Positions 1 to 10,034 of a stretch of 64,000 nucleotides of DNA are shown piece by piece. The notes beneath the pieces were generated by a model. That model ran no database searches. It saw only the letters and a list, made by a program, of their open reading frames with translations, and was not told the DNA's origin. Each line of letters starts with the position of its first letter. Position 1 is the stretch's first letter. The stretch is from Craspedostauros australis. Lineage: Eukaryota; Bacillariophyta; Bacillariophyceae; Mastogloiales; Achnanthaceae. The stretch spans positions 186,001 to 250,000 of the forward strand of contig JAMXDE010000033.1 of the NCBI GenBank assembly GCA_026770025.1, read 5' to 3'. Both the position numbers and the translations under genes were made by a program.

Positions 1-312
1 CGGAGGGTTCTGTTCTTTCCCACACGAACACATCAACACAGATTCTCGATCTTTGCGTGGCACATAGACGACCAATTGAGCTTAGATGACAAATGAAATT
101 CACGCAGTGCGACTGGATCGGAGCATGGTTACGTGTGTATTATATCCACAATCAGAGATCGAGACACGCCTACACTGTTGTTAACTGGTTGATGTGCATG
201 CTGTATCTAGTCTTTGTTGGAGATAGACGTACGCAGGGCTGAACGTATGGAATTGGATCGATTGCTCTTTCATTGTTGGAAGTCTCTCACATTTATCTCC
301 CACTCAATGTCG
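1..312. other. Non-coding stretch downstream of the Nudix gene
   Basis: No convincing gene. This is the 3' side of the minus-strand Nudix gene. Only a short unsupported plus-strand frame (from 214) lies here, and it runs antisense into the Nudix coding region. Confidence 0.6.
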
Positions 313-1989
313 TCATTTACGATCGGACGACAGCTTCAATTCACCCAACCGCTTGGTGAGATCGTCACCACCATCCACCGAGGCGACATCGTCAGATGCT
401 TTGCCTTCGTGGACGCTGCCGACTGACGCCGGCGGATGCAAAATGAAGTATCGGTTGATGTTGTCCTTGGGATGTTCGAAGCCCCGCTGATGCTTGTCCT
501 TGGGATGGATCCAACGTGAATCTATGCGCAAGGAGCACTCTTCGAAGCTTTCCCGCACCATGCATTGCATCGCGGTTTCACCCAAGTGCCGTTTGCCGCC
601 CGACAGATCCAACCAGCATTCATCGTCTTTCGGTTCGTATTGAGTCATGACGAACCAGTACTTGAGTTTGGAGAGCCATTTGGGAGCCTGCGGTGTGTGG
701 TGGGGGTCCGCGGCGGCTTGGAAGATGGATACCAGAGACTTGATGTGATGTCCGAAGAAGATATCGGTCGTTGGCATGTGCACGCCTTGTGCCGTCAAGT
801 ATTGTCTCAATTCCGGTGACGGTTTGCCAGATTTCAGCATCTCAAATGGAACGCACGCCACGTCGATGGCATGATCGGCATGCAATCCACCAGGACTCGT
901 GGCCAGAACCTCCTGCTTGTTTTGACGTGCCATCGTCACGGCGCGTTCGACATCCTCCTGATCGTCCGATGCGATGCAGGCAAAGCCGTTCGGATGGGTG
1001 GACCGTAGCAGACATGCCGCGCAGCTGATTTTGAAGGGCGTTTCCAACATCACGTTCTCCTTCTCGTGGGCAAAGATTTCGGACGTCAGCTTGTCTTCTG
1101 CCACTTTCCAATCGACGCCGTCGCCGGTGCCTTCGCACAGGTACATCGCGGCAAAGCCTTTCGCCTTGGGTAATACAGTCAATGCATTGAAGTCCACACC
1201 ATGATCTGGTTGATCACGTTCCAACGTGGCGCGAGCAACTTGCATGGGAGAGCAGTTGCAATTGGGCGCATGCACCTTATAATCGGATTGGTTGCATCGT
1301 TCGTGCATGTTTTCGAGGAAGTTGGTGGACGCCACATGGATGGGGAACCTCTGAGTCCGTGGCGACGTCCTCGGGGTGTAGCGATTGTGATTGCGACTGT
1401 TGTTGTTGTTGCTGTTGTTGTAGTAACGACGACCACCATCGCCGCGCCATTGGCTGCTTCTCTGTGGACCACCACCATCGAACCACCCCACAATGACATC
1501 ACCCCCGCCGTCATCAACGTCGCTGCGTCCTCTGTTCCATCTGGGAGTCCTCCATGCGGATGGGTCTCCTGCTCGACCCTCATAGCGTCCGGGCGTCACC
1601 GCCGTGTCGATGTTGACGTGAGCCCAGCGATCCTTCGCAGGTGTCTTGTCCATGACACCCGTTGCAAGGAACCGCCTTGCTTCGTCTTGCGTTCTGCTGT
1701 CGCCAATCGCATGCAGCGGCGTTGTGGATGATGTCGTGTTCTTCGCTTTCCAGACTGCGCGACTGCTGTTTGTTGGCAAAGCAGGTGGCAGCACAGACCT
1801 CCATCGCCGTCCGATTGCGCGTCTCCACATGGTGTTGAATTGTGATGCGTTCGAGCCGGCAAGGTCAACTCCACGGTAAAGTGCTGTGAGTGGCTTTCCT
1901 ACCGCAAATGTTTCATTCAGAAGCTTTTGATGGATGTGCGCAATGGAGGATGTTTGTGTGGAATGGATGTCCATGATTGCGAACATCAA
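313..1989 (-). CDS. Nudix hydrolase domain protein
   Basis: A single-exon frame of 558 residues. Near residues 462-485 it carries a good Nudix box: G-x5-E-x7-RE-S-F-EE-C-S-L, which matches the G-x5-E-x7-RE-U-x-EE-x-G-U consensus except that Ser replaces the last Gly. The glutamates that bind the divalent metal in this family are present. Nudix enzymes hydrolyse nucleoside diphosphates linked to another moiety; the substrate here cannot be told. About 230 residues before the box (from about residue 230) form a globular region with several Cys and His residues that I do not recognise. Residues 130-215 are low complexity, rich in Gly, Arg and Asn. The N-terminus is basic and could be an organelle presequence, but this is weak. 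The start is the first Met of the frame; a second Met follows at once, so the start is uncertain. Confidence 0.75.
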   Translation of the reverse strand: MMFAIMDIHSTQTSSIAHIHQKLLNETFAVGKPLTALYRGVDLAGSNASQFNTMWRRAIGRRWRSVLPPALPTNSSRAVWKAKNTTSSTTPLHAIGDSRTQDEARRFLATGVMDKTPAKDRWAHVNIDTAVTPGRYEGRAGDPSAWRTPRWNRGRSDVDDGGGDVIVGWFDGGGPQRSSQWRGDGGRRYYNNSNNNNSRNHNRYTPRTSPRTQRFPIHVASTNFLENMHERCNQSDYKVHAPNCNCSPMQVARATLERDQPDHGVDFNALTVLPKAKGFAAMYLCEGTGDGVDWKVAEDKLTSEIFAHEKENVMLETPFKISCAACLLRSTHPNGFACIASDDQEDVERAVTMARQNKQEVLATSPGGLHADHAIDVACVPFEMLKSGKPSPELRQYLTAQGVHMPTTDIFFGHHIKSLVSIFQAAADPHHTPQAPKWLSKLKYWFVMTQYEPKDDECWLDLSGGKRHLGETAMQCMVRESFEECSLRIDSRWIHPKDKHQRGFEHPKDNINRYFILHPPASVGSVHEGKASDDVASVDGGDDLTKRLGELKLSSDRK

Positions 1990-2184
1990 TGCACAAGGGA
2001 GAACTCTCGATGGGCAGAATGTTACGACTACTCCACTTCTGTTGTGAAGATCTTACGACGATGGTATCTATTATACTACATTAGCTCGTAAACCATGCAT
2101 GTTTGCATGCATGCATGTCGCCATCACTTAGCTTCATATCACCAACATACTGCTACTGCTACTGCTGCGGCTACCACTGACCAA
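1990..2184. other. Spacer between the Nudix start and the P4H stop
   Basis: A short intergenic region containing an AT-rich stretch near 2066 and a GCATG-rich simple-sequence patch at 2094-2118. It would hold the promoter of the minus-strand Nudix gene and the 3' end of the P4H gene. No specific site is recognised. Confidence 0.4.
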
Positions 2185-4151
2185 CTACGTGCAGTCATTC
2201 TCCGAAGCCGTCTTGTAATCCCGCAAGTGGAACCACGCGTTGGCGCCGAACTTGACACCCTTCTCGACCGGCAAGGCCTGATGCGTCGTCCTGTCGTCTC
2301 GTTCCAGCGGCGAATCATTCAGGACGCTGGGCCACAGCAAGGCGCGTCCTCGTTTCGGCATCACCGTGATGCCCAGCTTGTCAAAGTTCGTCCCGCCGCC
2401 AGCCTCGACATCGTTCAAGTACAGGTACATCGTCAGAATACGCGGTCCGTCCTGTCGGTTGCGACTTGCGAAGAGGTAGTCGTGGTGGACGTTGTAGAAC
2501 TGATATCGTTGATGGCGGCGATGTAGTATAATAAATCGACAGGCAGACGGGTGTATGTCGGAGAGTAGGGAAGAGTGGAAGGGGAACGAGATGTTGAGAC
2601 ACAGCGGGCGTACTGGTGATCATTGCATTGCGCTTTCGTCACGTTAGTCGCGTATGTACAAGTAACGACCACCCAACGCAACCTTCCTCAGCACCTCCCA
2701 TGGCGTGCTACTTTGCGCAAGCACCACGCAGTATATCACATCAGCACCATATGCACTCACCTGCCCCACACCATATCTCAGCAACTGCAGGTGCTCCGAA
2801 TTCATGTCGTCGATCTGCGTGAAATTCGACAGGCGCTCCAGAACGGCCGATGCCAACGGATCGTCGTAGCAATCATCATCGCACCACGCCGTCGTTGACG
2901 TGCGTCCTTCGTAAACATATTCATCGAAGGTCCCGTCGGCGTTGATGGCGCCCGCATCGGCGCTGCGCTCGTAGCCTTCGTCCGCGCCAAGCTCGATCAG
3001 CCGTTCGGCTTCCGCTTGCGACACGACATCTTCCATCGTGATGACCCACGGCCCGCCGTTGAGCTGCGGCGATGATAAGACTTCGACGGAGTGCTGCGAC
3101 AGGTACGGCTCCGACGTCAAGCGTTCGAACATCGCGTTCAAATCACCTGGTTGCCACGCCACGGGGGCCTTGGGATCGATGGGGCAGCGGTATGCCAGGG
3201 TGTGGACCTCGCAGCTGAGGCAGGCTGGTCCGCATTCCTCTTTCATGACTGTGAGCAATGGCAGAAAACGCGTGCGTGCGTGTGCGTGTCAGATCATGTG
3301 AAAATAATGATGCACTTTGCACGTCCCAAGCGTACGCGGAAGTTCACATTCAGACCACTGCAATGCAATTCCTTCTGCTCTCTCGCATTCTCTCATTCGA
3401 CCTGTCTCACGCAGTCACATACGACCACAACACTGTATACAATTGGACGAATACCGTACTCACATTTCTCATTCGTTTCGCATTCTCCCGACACGGCCCA
3501 GTAGGAGCAATCGGCATGCTTGTTCTTGCAAATCGCATCCATCCCGTACTCCATGGTCTCCCGCACCGTCGTGGTCATGTAAGCACGCGACTCCTCGACC
3601 CTGCGCTTCACCTGCCGCATCGAGCGCACACTGCCGTCGCCCGTCATCGTCTGCGGTTGTCCCAGATCCTTGCCTTGCACCAGCTCTTCCGGCGTGTACT
3701 GCACGTCGCTGCAGACGTAGCAGCTGAGTTGGCACGTCCGCAGCATGAAGTCCGGGTTGCTGGCGCATTCGCCTTGACTGGCCCAAATGCGGCATTTGTC
3801 ATGATCGTCGTGGCATGCGCGGCACACGTTGCAGCTGAATTGGCAGTTGTCTCGCATGTACGCAGGATTGGCATCGCATTCGCCGCGTTGGGCCCATCCA
3901 GGGCAGTCCTCGGGGTTGCTGTCGACGCAAGGGCGTTGCTGCTTCTCTGCGCGGTCGTGGATTGGCCTGAGATCGCCGACATCGATGTCGCCTTTGACGA
4001 AGTGGTTCTGCGAGATGCAGGCGCCGTTGCGGCCGTTCGTCACGACGCAGTCCTTTTCGGCGGCCTTTGCGTGGGCCAGCAGCGGCAGCAGGCAGAAGCA
4101 GCAGCAGATGATCAGCATCAGGGATGATCGTTGTTGATGGATGGAACTCAT
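2185..4151 (-). CDS. Secreted ShKT-prolyl 4-hydroxylase, three exons
   Basis: The exons read from the minus strand are 4151-3464, 3248-2761 and 2499-2185. Introns are 3463-3249 (GTGAGT...CAG) and 2760-2500 (GTGAGT...CAG). Joined, they give 496 residues. A signal peptide (about 1-30, very hydrophobic) is followed by two Cys-rich ShKT modules (about 74-147), a third ShKT (about 205-240) split by intron 1, and a 2-oxoglutarate/Fe(II) prolyl 4-hydroxylase domain (about 285-490). The iron triad is visible: H-x-D in NVHHDY and the distal His in TTHQALPV, with the 2OG-binding Lys in GVKFGANAW. The predicted role is hydroxylation of peptidyl proline in the secretory pathway. P4H-ShKT fusions are common in diatoms and other stramenopiles. 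I chose the Met at 4151 because it directly precedes the signal peptide; an in-frame Met at 4199 would add 16 residues. Confidence 0.92.
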
Positions 4152-4560
4152 GGTGGTGGACAGATTTGTGGGGGGTTCAGGAAGATGCTGTTGCGACAAT
4201 TGGATCTCTGCATTTGTGCACTTTGGTGGATTGGCCGTTGAGATTTCTTCGGCGTTCTTGTTGTGTTTTTGGCGCCAAAAGATAGGCTATAATGATGAAA
4301 CTAGAATGCATTGGTGCAGGACACGTACTGTGAGAGGCGATCGGCTCCGCGGCGCTTGATGGGCACTCCACAAGCCCACAATACAAGGACTATACTCTTC
4401 ACTCAAATATAATATTCTACAATACAATATGATGTAGCGATTGTTACGGTATGAATTATACATTGTAAACATGGAATATGACGGATCTTCACCTACGATG
4501 TCAGAGCACAGTCTTCCTTCTCCCGTTCTGTTGCCCTCTTCTGTTGCCATCATCGTCCAT
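4152..4560. other. Intergenic region upstream of the P4H gene
   Basis: About 400 bases between the P4H start and the next minus-strand stop. AT-rich runs near 4405-4440 could be UTR or promoter. No gene or specific site is seen. Confidence 0.4.
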
Positions 4561-6531
4561 TTAGTTGACCGTCAACGTGAAAGACCCGCTGCGCGAACCA
4601 AACGCATTGACCACGATGTAATAGGCCCGATCCTTGACGGAGATCCACGTCGCCGTGGAGGATTCGCCATCGCAGAGGGGATCGTTGTCGTTGCTGACGA
4701 TGCATTGCAAGTTGTCGCAGGCATTGTTGGGATCGTTGCCATCGACGCTGAGCACGGCGAGCTGCGTATCGAACGTGGTGCCGTCGTTGCAGGTCGATGC
4801 CGTCATGCTCTGTCCCGTGCCGAGCACGCGATGCCATTTCTGCGGCAGATCGGCACGCAGCTCGTTGTCGCCGCAATCCAGCGTGACGCCTTGCTGGGCG
4901 CCGACGAAGCGCGTGAGTATGCCGGACGTCGAGTCGCCGGGAGAAAGCTCGACGCTGTCGCTGCATCTGGCGTTGGTGTTGGCGTCGTCCCAATCGGCGC
5001 GCGATTGCAAGGTCATCTGGAAGGTTCCCACGAATGAGGAATCGCCGCCTTCGACGTCGTCGGCAATGACCCTGTGAATGAGAATGTGGTATATCTGACC
5101 TTGTTCGGAATCGAAGCGCACCAACTCCCCGCGCTCGCCATCGCAACCACAGGCGCCACGCTGCTGCTCCTGGATGCAGTTGAGATCGGGACAATCCCCG
5201 CCTTCGAAGACGGAGATGAGAGCGTCGTAATCCGTGCGGACGCTGCAGGTGGAGATTGTGACGGGCTCCCCCGTGCCTTCCCATTCGTACCACATGCCGC
5301 GCTCGTTGGTGAATGGCGAACCGCGGTCGCAGCTCCTGCCGATCTGCTGCTGCGCGTCGCCTTCGGAAACGCCAAAGGTGGAACCGAACACGGTGGAGGA
5401 CGTCTGATCGAGGACGACGGAGCCGGAGCATTCGTCGTGCGACGTCGTTGTCGGTTCCACCGTCAAGGAGAAGGTGCCGCGGGCATCGCGGTATCCGTGC
5501 ACGAAGATGTGATACTCGACGGTCTGCGTGGCGAACCAGGATGTTTTTGATTGATCCCCGCAGCTCGGTGCGTTGTCGTTTGCCACGACGCAGTCCAGGG
5601 CGTTGCAGGAACCAGCAAAGACCGAGATCTGCGTGTCCAGATCCTCTCCATCTCCGCGACACGTGGACGCCGTGTAGATCTTGTTGTCACCGATGAGGGT
5701 GAACCACTTGCCGAAGCCGTTCTCCAGCACGTCGCCGCACAACGGCACCGTGGAAGTGCCATCCAACAACAGCGAGGTCTCGGCCGTCGTGGAATCGATC
5801 ATGGCGAACGGGGAGCTGGACGGGATGAGCATGCCTTGCTCGCACTGGTTCTGCAGCGAGATCCCCTTGGGAACCACGGCCTCCTCCGCTCTGTTGCCGC
5901 TGCTGTTGCGACTGCGCATGCCAAAGATGACGGCCAGCGCGATGCTGAACATGAGCAGCATGGCGACGAAGAGGCCCAGCATGATGTTGCGGCGTCGCTT
6001 GGCCTCCTGATTGGCCTGGAACTGCTCCTTCTCTTGCGGCGTCATGTCGGTGTCGACCATCTCCGTGGACTGCACGCTGCTGTCGAGCTCCACCACGTTG
6101 CCTCGCTTCGTGATCATGCGCAGCTTGTCGTTGTTGGATTCGAAGGATTCGTCGGCTGCTTCCGTCTCGGTCTCCTCCTTGTCGTCGTCCACGTCCTTGT
6201 CCACGTCCTTGTCCACGAGGCTGTTGTTGGCCATGATGGCGCCTGGCTTGCCGCCATCCTGCGGTTCATGCCCACAAACGGCAGCCTCCACGGGCTCAAA
6301 GACGTTGTCCAGCATGTCCTTCTCATGAGCGGCGCCATTGGCACGAGTGGCATTGCGCTCATCGAGGGCCTCGGCTGACAGCTCGACGTTCTTGGAATCC
6401 GGCAGCGCAGATGCTGTGCGCACGGTCGGATAGAAGCAGTCGCAGAGGCTGCTGTTCACGGTGTCCACCTTGCTGCCGGCGTCGCTGGTCGACATTGTGG
6501 AGGTCTTCGTCGTTTCTTGGTTGGATTCCAT
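4561..6531 (-). CDS. Type II membrane protein with three PPC-like extracellular repeats
   Basis: A single exon of 656 residues from the Met at 6531. An acidic, disordered cytosolic head of about 180 residues is followed by one strong membrane segment (NIMLGLFVAMLLMFSIALAV). The outside part has three repeats of about 125-130 residues. Each starts around a Cys with a short Leu/Val stretch, then has a KWF/KWHR-like Trp motif, an A-S-T-C motif, a D-T-Q-[IL]-[SA]-V strand, an N-D-[ND] turn and a final G-[ST]-F-x-[LM]-T-[VL] strand. This pattern resembles the bacterial pre-peptidase C-terminal (PPC) beta-sandwich. Diatoms carry many such surface proteins, whose ligand or role is not known. A longer frame begins at 6576, but those 15 extra residues are only the translated 9-bp microsatellite, so the Met at 6531 is preferred. 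Confidence 0.82.
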   Translation of the reverse strand: MESNQETTKTSTMSTSDAGSKVDTVNSSLCDCFYPTVRTASALPDSKNVELSAEALDERNATRANGAAHEKDMLDNVFEPVEAAVCGHEPQDGGKPGAIMANNSLVDKDVDKDVDDDKEETETEAADESFESNNDKLRMITKRGNVVELDSSVQSTEMVDTDMTPQEKEQFQANQEAKRRRNIMLGLFVAMLLMFSIALAVIFGMRSRNSSGNRAEEAVVPKGISLQNQCEQGMLIPSSSPFAMIDSTTAETSLLLDGTSTVPLCGDVLENGFGKWFTLIGDNKIYTASTCRGDGEDLDTQISVFAGSCNALDCVVANDNAPSCGDQSKTSWFATQTVEYHIFVHGYRDARGTFSLTVEPTTTSHDECSGSVVLDQTSSTVFGSTFGVSEGDAQQQIGRSCDRGSPFTNERGMWYEWEGTGEPVTISTCSVRTDYDALISVFEGGDCPDLNCIQEQQRGACGCDGERGELVRFDSEQGQIYHILIHRVIADDVEGGDSSFVGTFQMTLQSRADWDDANTNARCSDSVELSPGDSTSGILTRFVGAQQGVTLDCGDNELRADLPQKWHRVLGTGQSMTASTCNDGTTFDTQLAVLSVDGNDPNNACDNLQCIVSNDNDPLCDGESSTATWISVKDRAYYIVVNAFGSRSGSFTLTVN

Positions 6532-6650
6532 CCTTGTCAACACCTTCAACACCTTCAACACCTTCAACACCTTCAATGCTTCAATGCTTCAACACCTTCA
6601 ATGATTCACACCTTCAATGATTCACACCTTCAATGCCTCAATGCTTCAAT
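6532..6650. repeat. CTTCAACAC / CTTCAATG tandem microsatellite
   Basis: Directly upstream of the PPC-like gene there are about four head-to-tail copies of a 9-bp unit (CTTCAACAC) that grade into degenerate CTTCAATGC and CTTCAATGATTCACAC units. The array sits in the presumed 5' UTR or promoter. Part of it can be read in frame with the gene as a Lys-Val-Leu repeat. Confidence 0.85.
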
Positions 6651-7796
6651 GCCTGATGCTGTTTGTGATCAGTCGATCAAATGGAACGCCGCCTGTTTCA
6701 GCGCTCTCCATTAATAATATTATGCTGCACAAGGATGGTTCTCGCACAGACAGCAGAGCGACGTGGAATAGTGGGGTATAGTGGCGCAGTGGTGGTGATC
6801 GCTGGAGTCTTGGTGGCAATGGAATGCAATGTCCAACGCGAAACGCTTCTCCTTGCCCGCGATACTCCGCTTCTCCGTTCCTCTATCTCACTTTGTGTCG
6901 TCGAGTAAGACCAGTCAATGCCATTGTTCTCATTCCTGACATCACCATCAATCACATCGAGGTGGCAACCGCCAGTTTTCTCCAAGAAATGACCAATTTC
7001 GTCATCTTGTCTTTCCGTTCGTCCCGAAATTTGTGTCTCATTGGAGGCATCTCGGCATCCTCAAGTCATGCCCAGAAACACACGATTGGGTCATTCACGA
7101 ATACTTGCTTCACACGTGATTCAATGGCTATGTCTCAACACAAAGCTAACTAAGTACTTCAACTCACTCCTGTTCTTTCAAATTCAAAGGTGAGCGAGCC
7201 GGCCGATGCGTCGCCGTTACAAACTGATGAGATTTGAAATGTGAAAACGAAAACGAACGAAACGACCACCACAACAACAGCCACAAACATCACATCTTTG
7301 TCCGTGGCGGAATTCATTCCGTGATCGCAAAAGAACAGCCGCGGCATTTGAACTCTCTTTGTGTTCAACATGTGCCAACGCAACACAATGCAAACGCAGT
7401 TGCGTCGGATCGTATCATGCCGTATCGGATTCGAACGATCTGCTACCGTTCCTCCTACTTAGCAACAATCACAACGGCGATTCCTCTTTCGGAATTGCAA
7501 TTGACCACACCGAAAGGCGCTGCCTCCATCCGCAAAGTTAACGCAGCAGATAATCGATTGCGTGTCGCCACATAACCCTCAACGATGGTGCAATTGGGAG
7601 GGAGACACTTGAATCACGACCTTGAATAGTCCGTTGCCTCCGCATTTCAAAACGAAAGGAGGAAGAAGGAAGGAAGGAGGTCATCTCTCTTTTCACTCTC
7701 ATCGCCATCATCGCTTCATTGTTTTCGGTTCCGCATCTCCGATACAACACCCTCCACACCACCTCCACAAGCGCACACCATAACTCGCTTTGCAGG
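6651..7796. other. Shared 5' region of two divergent genes
   Basis: About 1.1 kb between the minus-strand PPC-like gene and the plus-strand gene at 7797, so it should contain both promoters. Short frames are present but none has a recognisable domain or composition. A GGATTCGAAC string near 7428 looked like a tRNA T-arm but has no partner arms. Confidence 0.4.
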
Positions 7797-9431
7797 ATGC
7801 CCGGGCATACTCCACCCTCACCTCTGGCGGTTCCACACACCACCGACAATGGTGGTGCTGGCAACGATAGTGACACTGCTCCCGCCGCTGCATCGCCGCA
7901 CGCCAACTTCCTGCCTTCAAGTCCCATGAGCCAAAACCCACAGCTCCCCACGACGGCATCCGCCTTGACGGCCAAAGTCGTCAACACCGACACTGTGCAG
8001 ACCACCAGCAACAAGGCGCATCCCATGGCATCGCAGCCCTCCATCAACTTGAAAGCCACCGAGTCCACGGCCACGGCATCCGAATCTTCCGTCGACGGCC
8101 AGCGCCCTCACCAGCACGGCCCCATCATCGAGGAACGCGATTCGTTGGATTACTTCTTCGAGAACGCCGATTCCGACACATCACGCGAAGTCTCCGTGTC
8201 CACGACGCAGCCCTTGCATGCGAAAGATGCGGAGGACGAACGCGCATCGCCGATTCGACAGCTGATCAAGATCAGCGCGAACACGTCCTCGGACGAGCCA
8301 TCGCACGAGTTCCAGGACGCCACCACCATGCGCACCATGAAGAATCTGCTCGACGATAACTCCGCCACGGATGACAGCGACGCGGGTGCCGAAGGGGACG
8401 AGGGTGGCAAAGACGAGAACAATGAGGAGAAACAGCAGGGATCGATGGCACCAACGCCCGTCAATGCAATGCCAGCACGGCAGATGAGCCGAACGCCACC
8501 GCAGCAGCAGCAGCACAACACATCCTCCGAGCGTGTGATCGATGATGGCGTGGACACGGGAGCGTTGACACCGCAAGATCCAAGGGCGCGCGTGGCACCG
8601 ATGAGGCGATCAGGATCGATGAGCCATGGGTTGTCGGTCGCCACAGCCAACGACGAAGGACGCGACGTCCTGTCCTACATCGTGGATCGGGTGATGAAGA
8701 TGGGGGAGACGACTGACCTCGAGCAGGAGGCTCTCGATCAGGCCCTGAGGACCGCCGAGTCGCTCCCACACGACGGCTCCGACACGTCCTCCCCTCTCAA
8801 GCTTCAGAATGAGATCATCATGCCTGTGTCGGGATCGTACGATGAAGGATTCGAAGCCGTGGGACGCGGCACCTACCTCAACACATCCACGCTGGTGAAT
8901 CCAGCCTACGCCAACGAGGAGAAGAGAGACGAGGACGCGGATGATTCATCGGTCAACCGCCCTGCCTTCTTCATTCACAACCGCCTGCCGGATGTGAGTC
9001 CGCTTCCGTCGCCCGTCGTGTCGATGAGCTATCCACCGCAGAGCGATATTGAGGCACAGCTCACATCGCCGCAAAAGCGGCTGAAGCGCGCCAGAGACAA
9101 GATGCGCGAAATCGAACGCTACGTCTTCGACAAGGTGTCTCACTCGCCCACGGCGTCTGTTGCCGACAGGAGCCAGAGGTCATTCTCGGTCGCATCCACG
9201 CAGACTGGCATGTCGCTAGCGAACGGGAACACGCAGCCTGGGTCCATCAAGATAGTGAGCACTTCACCGGGCTCCATGCCGCAAGTGATGACGGCGGAGG
9301 AATTCATGAAGCGACAAAGGCAGAGCCGAAGACGGGATTTGGCACACAACGTGGGGATTGGGTTGCTGGTGGTTGCCGGTGTTTCCTTCGTTGGGGTGAT
9401 CATCTTCATGTGCTTCTACGTTTGGGCATGA
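7797..9431 (+). CDS. Disordered protein with C-terminal membrane anchor, unknown function
   Basis: I do not recognise this protein. From the Met at 7797 it has 544 residues. Most is Ser/Thr/Asp/Pro-rich and probably disordered. A more conserved-looking, partly helical patch lies around residues 275-330 (an SYIVDRVMKMG segment with acidic helices). The last 35 residues are a basic stretch followed by one hydrophobic segment (IGLLVVAGVSFVGVIIFMCF) that ends almost at the stop, which is the layout of a tail-anchored membrane protein facing the cytosol. The upstream Met at 7719 is possible but adds only a His/Thr-rich leader. Confidence 0.65.
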   Translation: MPGHTPPSPLAVPHTTDNGGAGNDSDTAPAAASPHANFLPSSPMSQNPQLPTTASALTAKVVNTDTVQTTSNKAHPMASQPSINLKATESTATASESSVDGQRPHQHGPIIEERDSLDYFFENADSDTSREVSVSTTQPLHAKDAEDERASPIRQLIKISANTSSDEPSHEFQDATTMRTMKNLLDDNSATDDSDAGAEGDEGGKDENNEEKQQGSMAPTPVNAMPARQMSRTPPQQQQHNTSSERVIDDGVDTGALTPQDPRARVAPMRRSGSMSHGLSVATANDEGRDVLSYIVDRVMKMGETTDLEQEALDQALRTAESLPHDGSDTSSPLKLQNEIIMPVSGSYDEGFEAVGRGTYLNTSTLVNPAYANEEKRDEDADDSSVNRPAFFIHNRLPDVSPLPSPVVSMSYPPQSDIEAQLTSPQKRLKRARDKMREIERYVFDKVSHSPTASVADRSQRSFSVASTQTGMSLANGNTQPGSIKIVSTSPGSMPQVMTAEEFMKRQRQSRRRDLAHNVGIGLLVVAGVSFVGVIIFMCFYVWA

Positions 9432-10034
9432 AGAACAGGGGATCGATCGAGTTACGTATGCACAGTACTCTTCGAATACATAAGATAGGTGCATGCTTTA
9501 GTACTGGTTAGAAATGGATGACAACACAAGATTCTACTCGTTTGGTATCGTGCGTCATCCTCATCTTGCACCTCGAATACCTTGCATGGAAATGATTCCA
9601 TGGTGAGCAGTAGCACGGACAGCACTGATGTTGACGCTGACGCTGGTGTTGAAGTTCCTACACCTATCTGCCTACGCCATCACTTTCGTCATGATGGAAT
9701 CGAAGGAGTCCGGAATCCGAGATGCGTACGGAATCTTCCTGATCGCAAGAATTCAAATTTTGGTTGGAGGTGGGTCGTGTTGCGTCGATCAAAGTGGTGG
9801 GAACACACACCGAGAAACTTCGTGACAGTGGAAGAGAACGGCTTCCGTGACAGGTACATCAATTATTATTCGGAAGCGAAGACACATGATGCCCACTTCA
9901 TCCGAAGGTTGTTCGCGGGACATGTGATGAGCTCGCCGTGCTTGCGAAGCACAGCAAGGCGGTTCCTCCTGCTTCGATGAATCCAGAAGCTAATCGCATC
10001 ACTATCTTTACCATCATCATTGTACCAACACATC
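9432..10034. other. Intergenic region, nothing recognised
   Basis: About 600 bases between two plus-strand genes. A 132-residue frame (9582-9980) has no coding-like composition and no motif. No repeat or regulatory site is identified. Confidence 0.4.

Noticed and set aside
7400-7475. Possible tRNA on the minus strand (GGATTCGAAC string)
   Set aside because: No D-arm, anticodon stem or acceptor stem could be paired around it.
9582-9980. A 132-residue plus-strand frame
   Set aside because: No motif or coding-like composition; it lies in a spacer.
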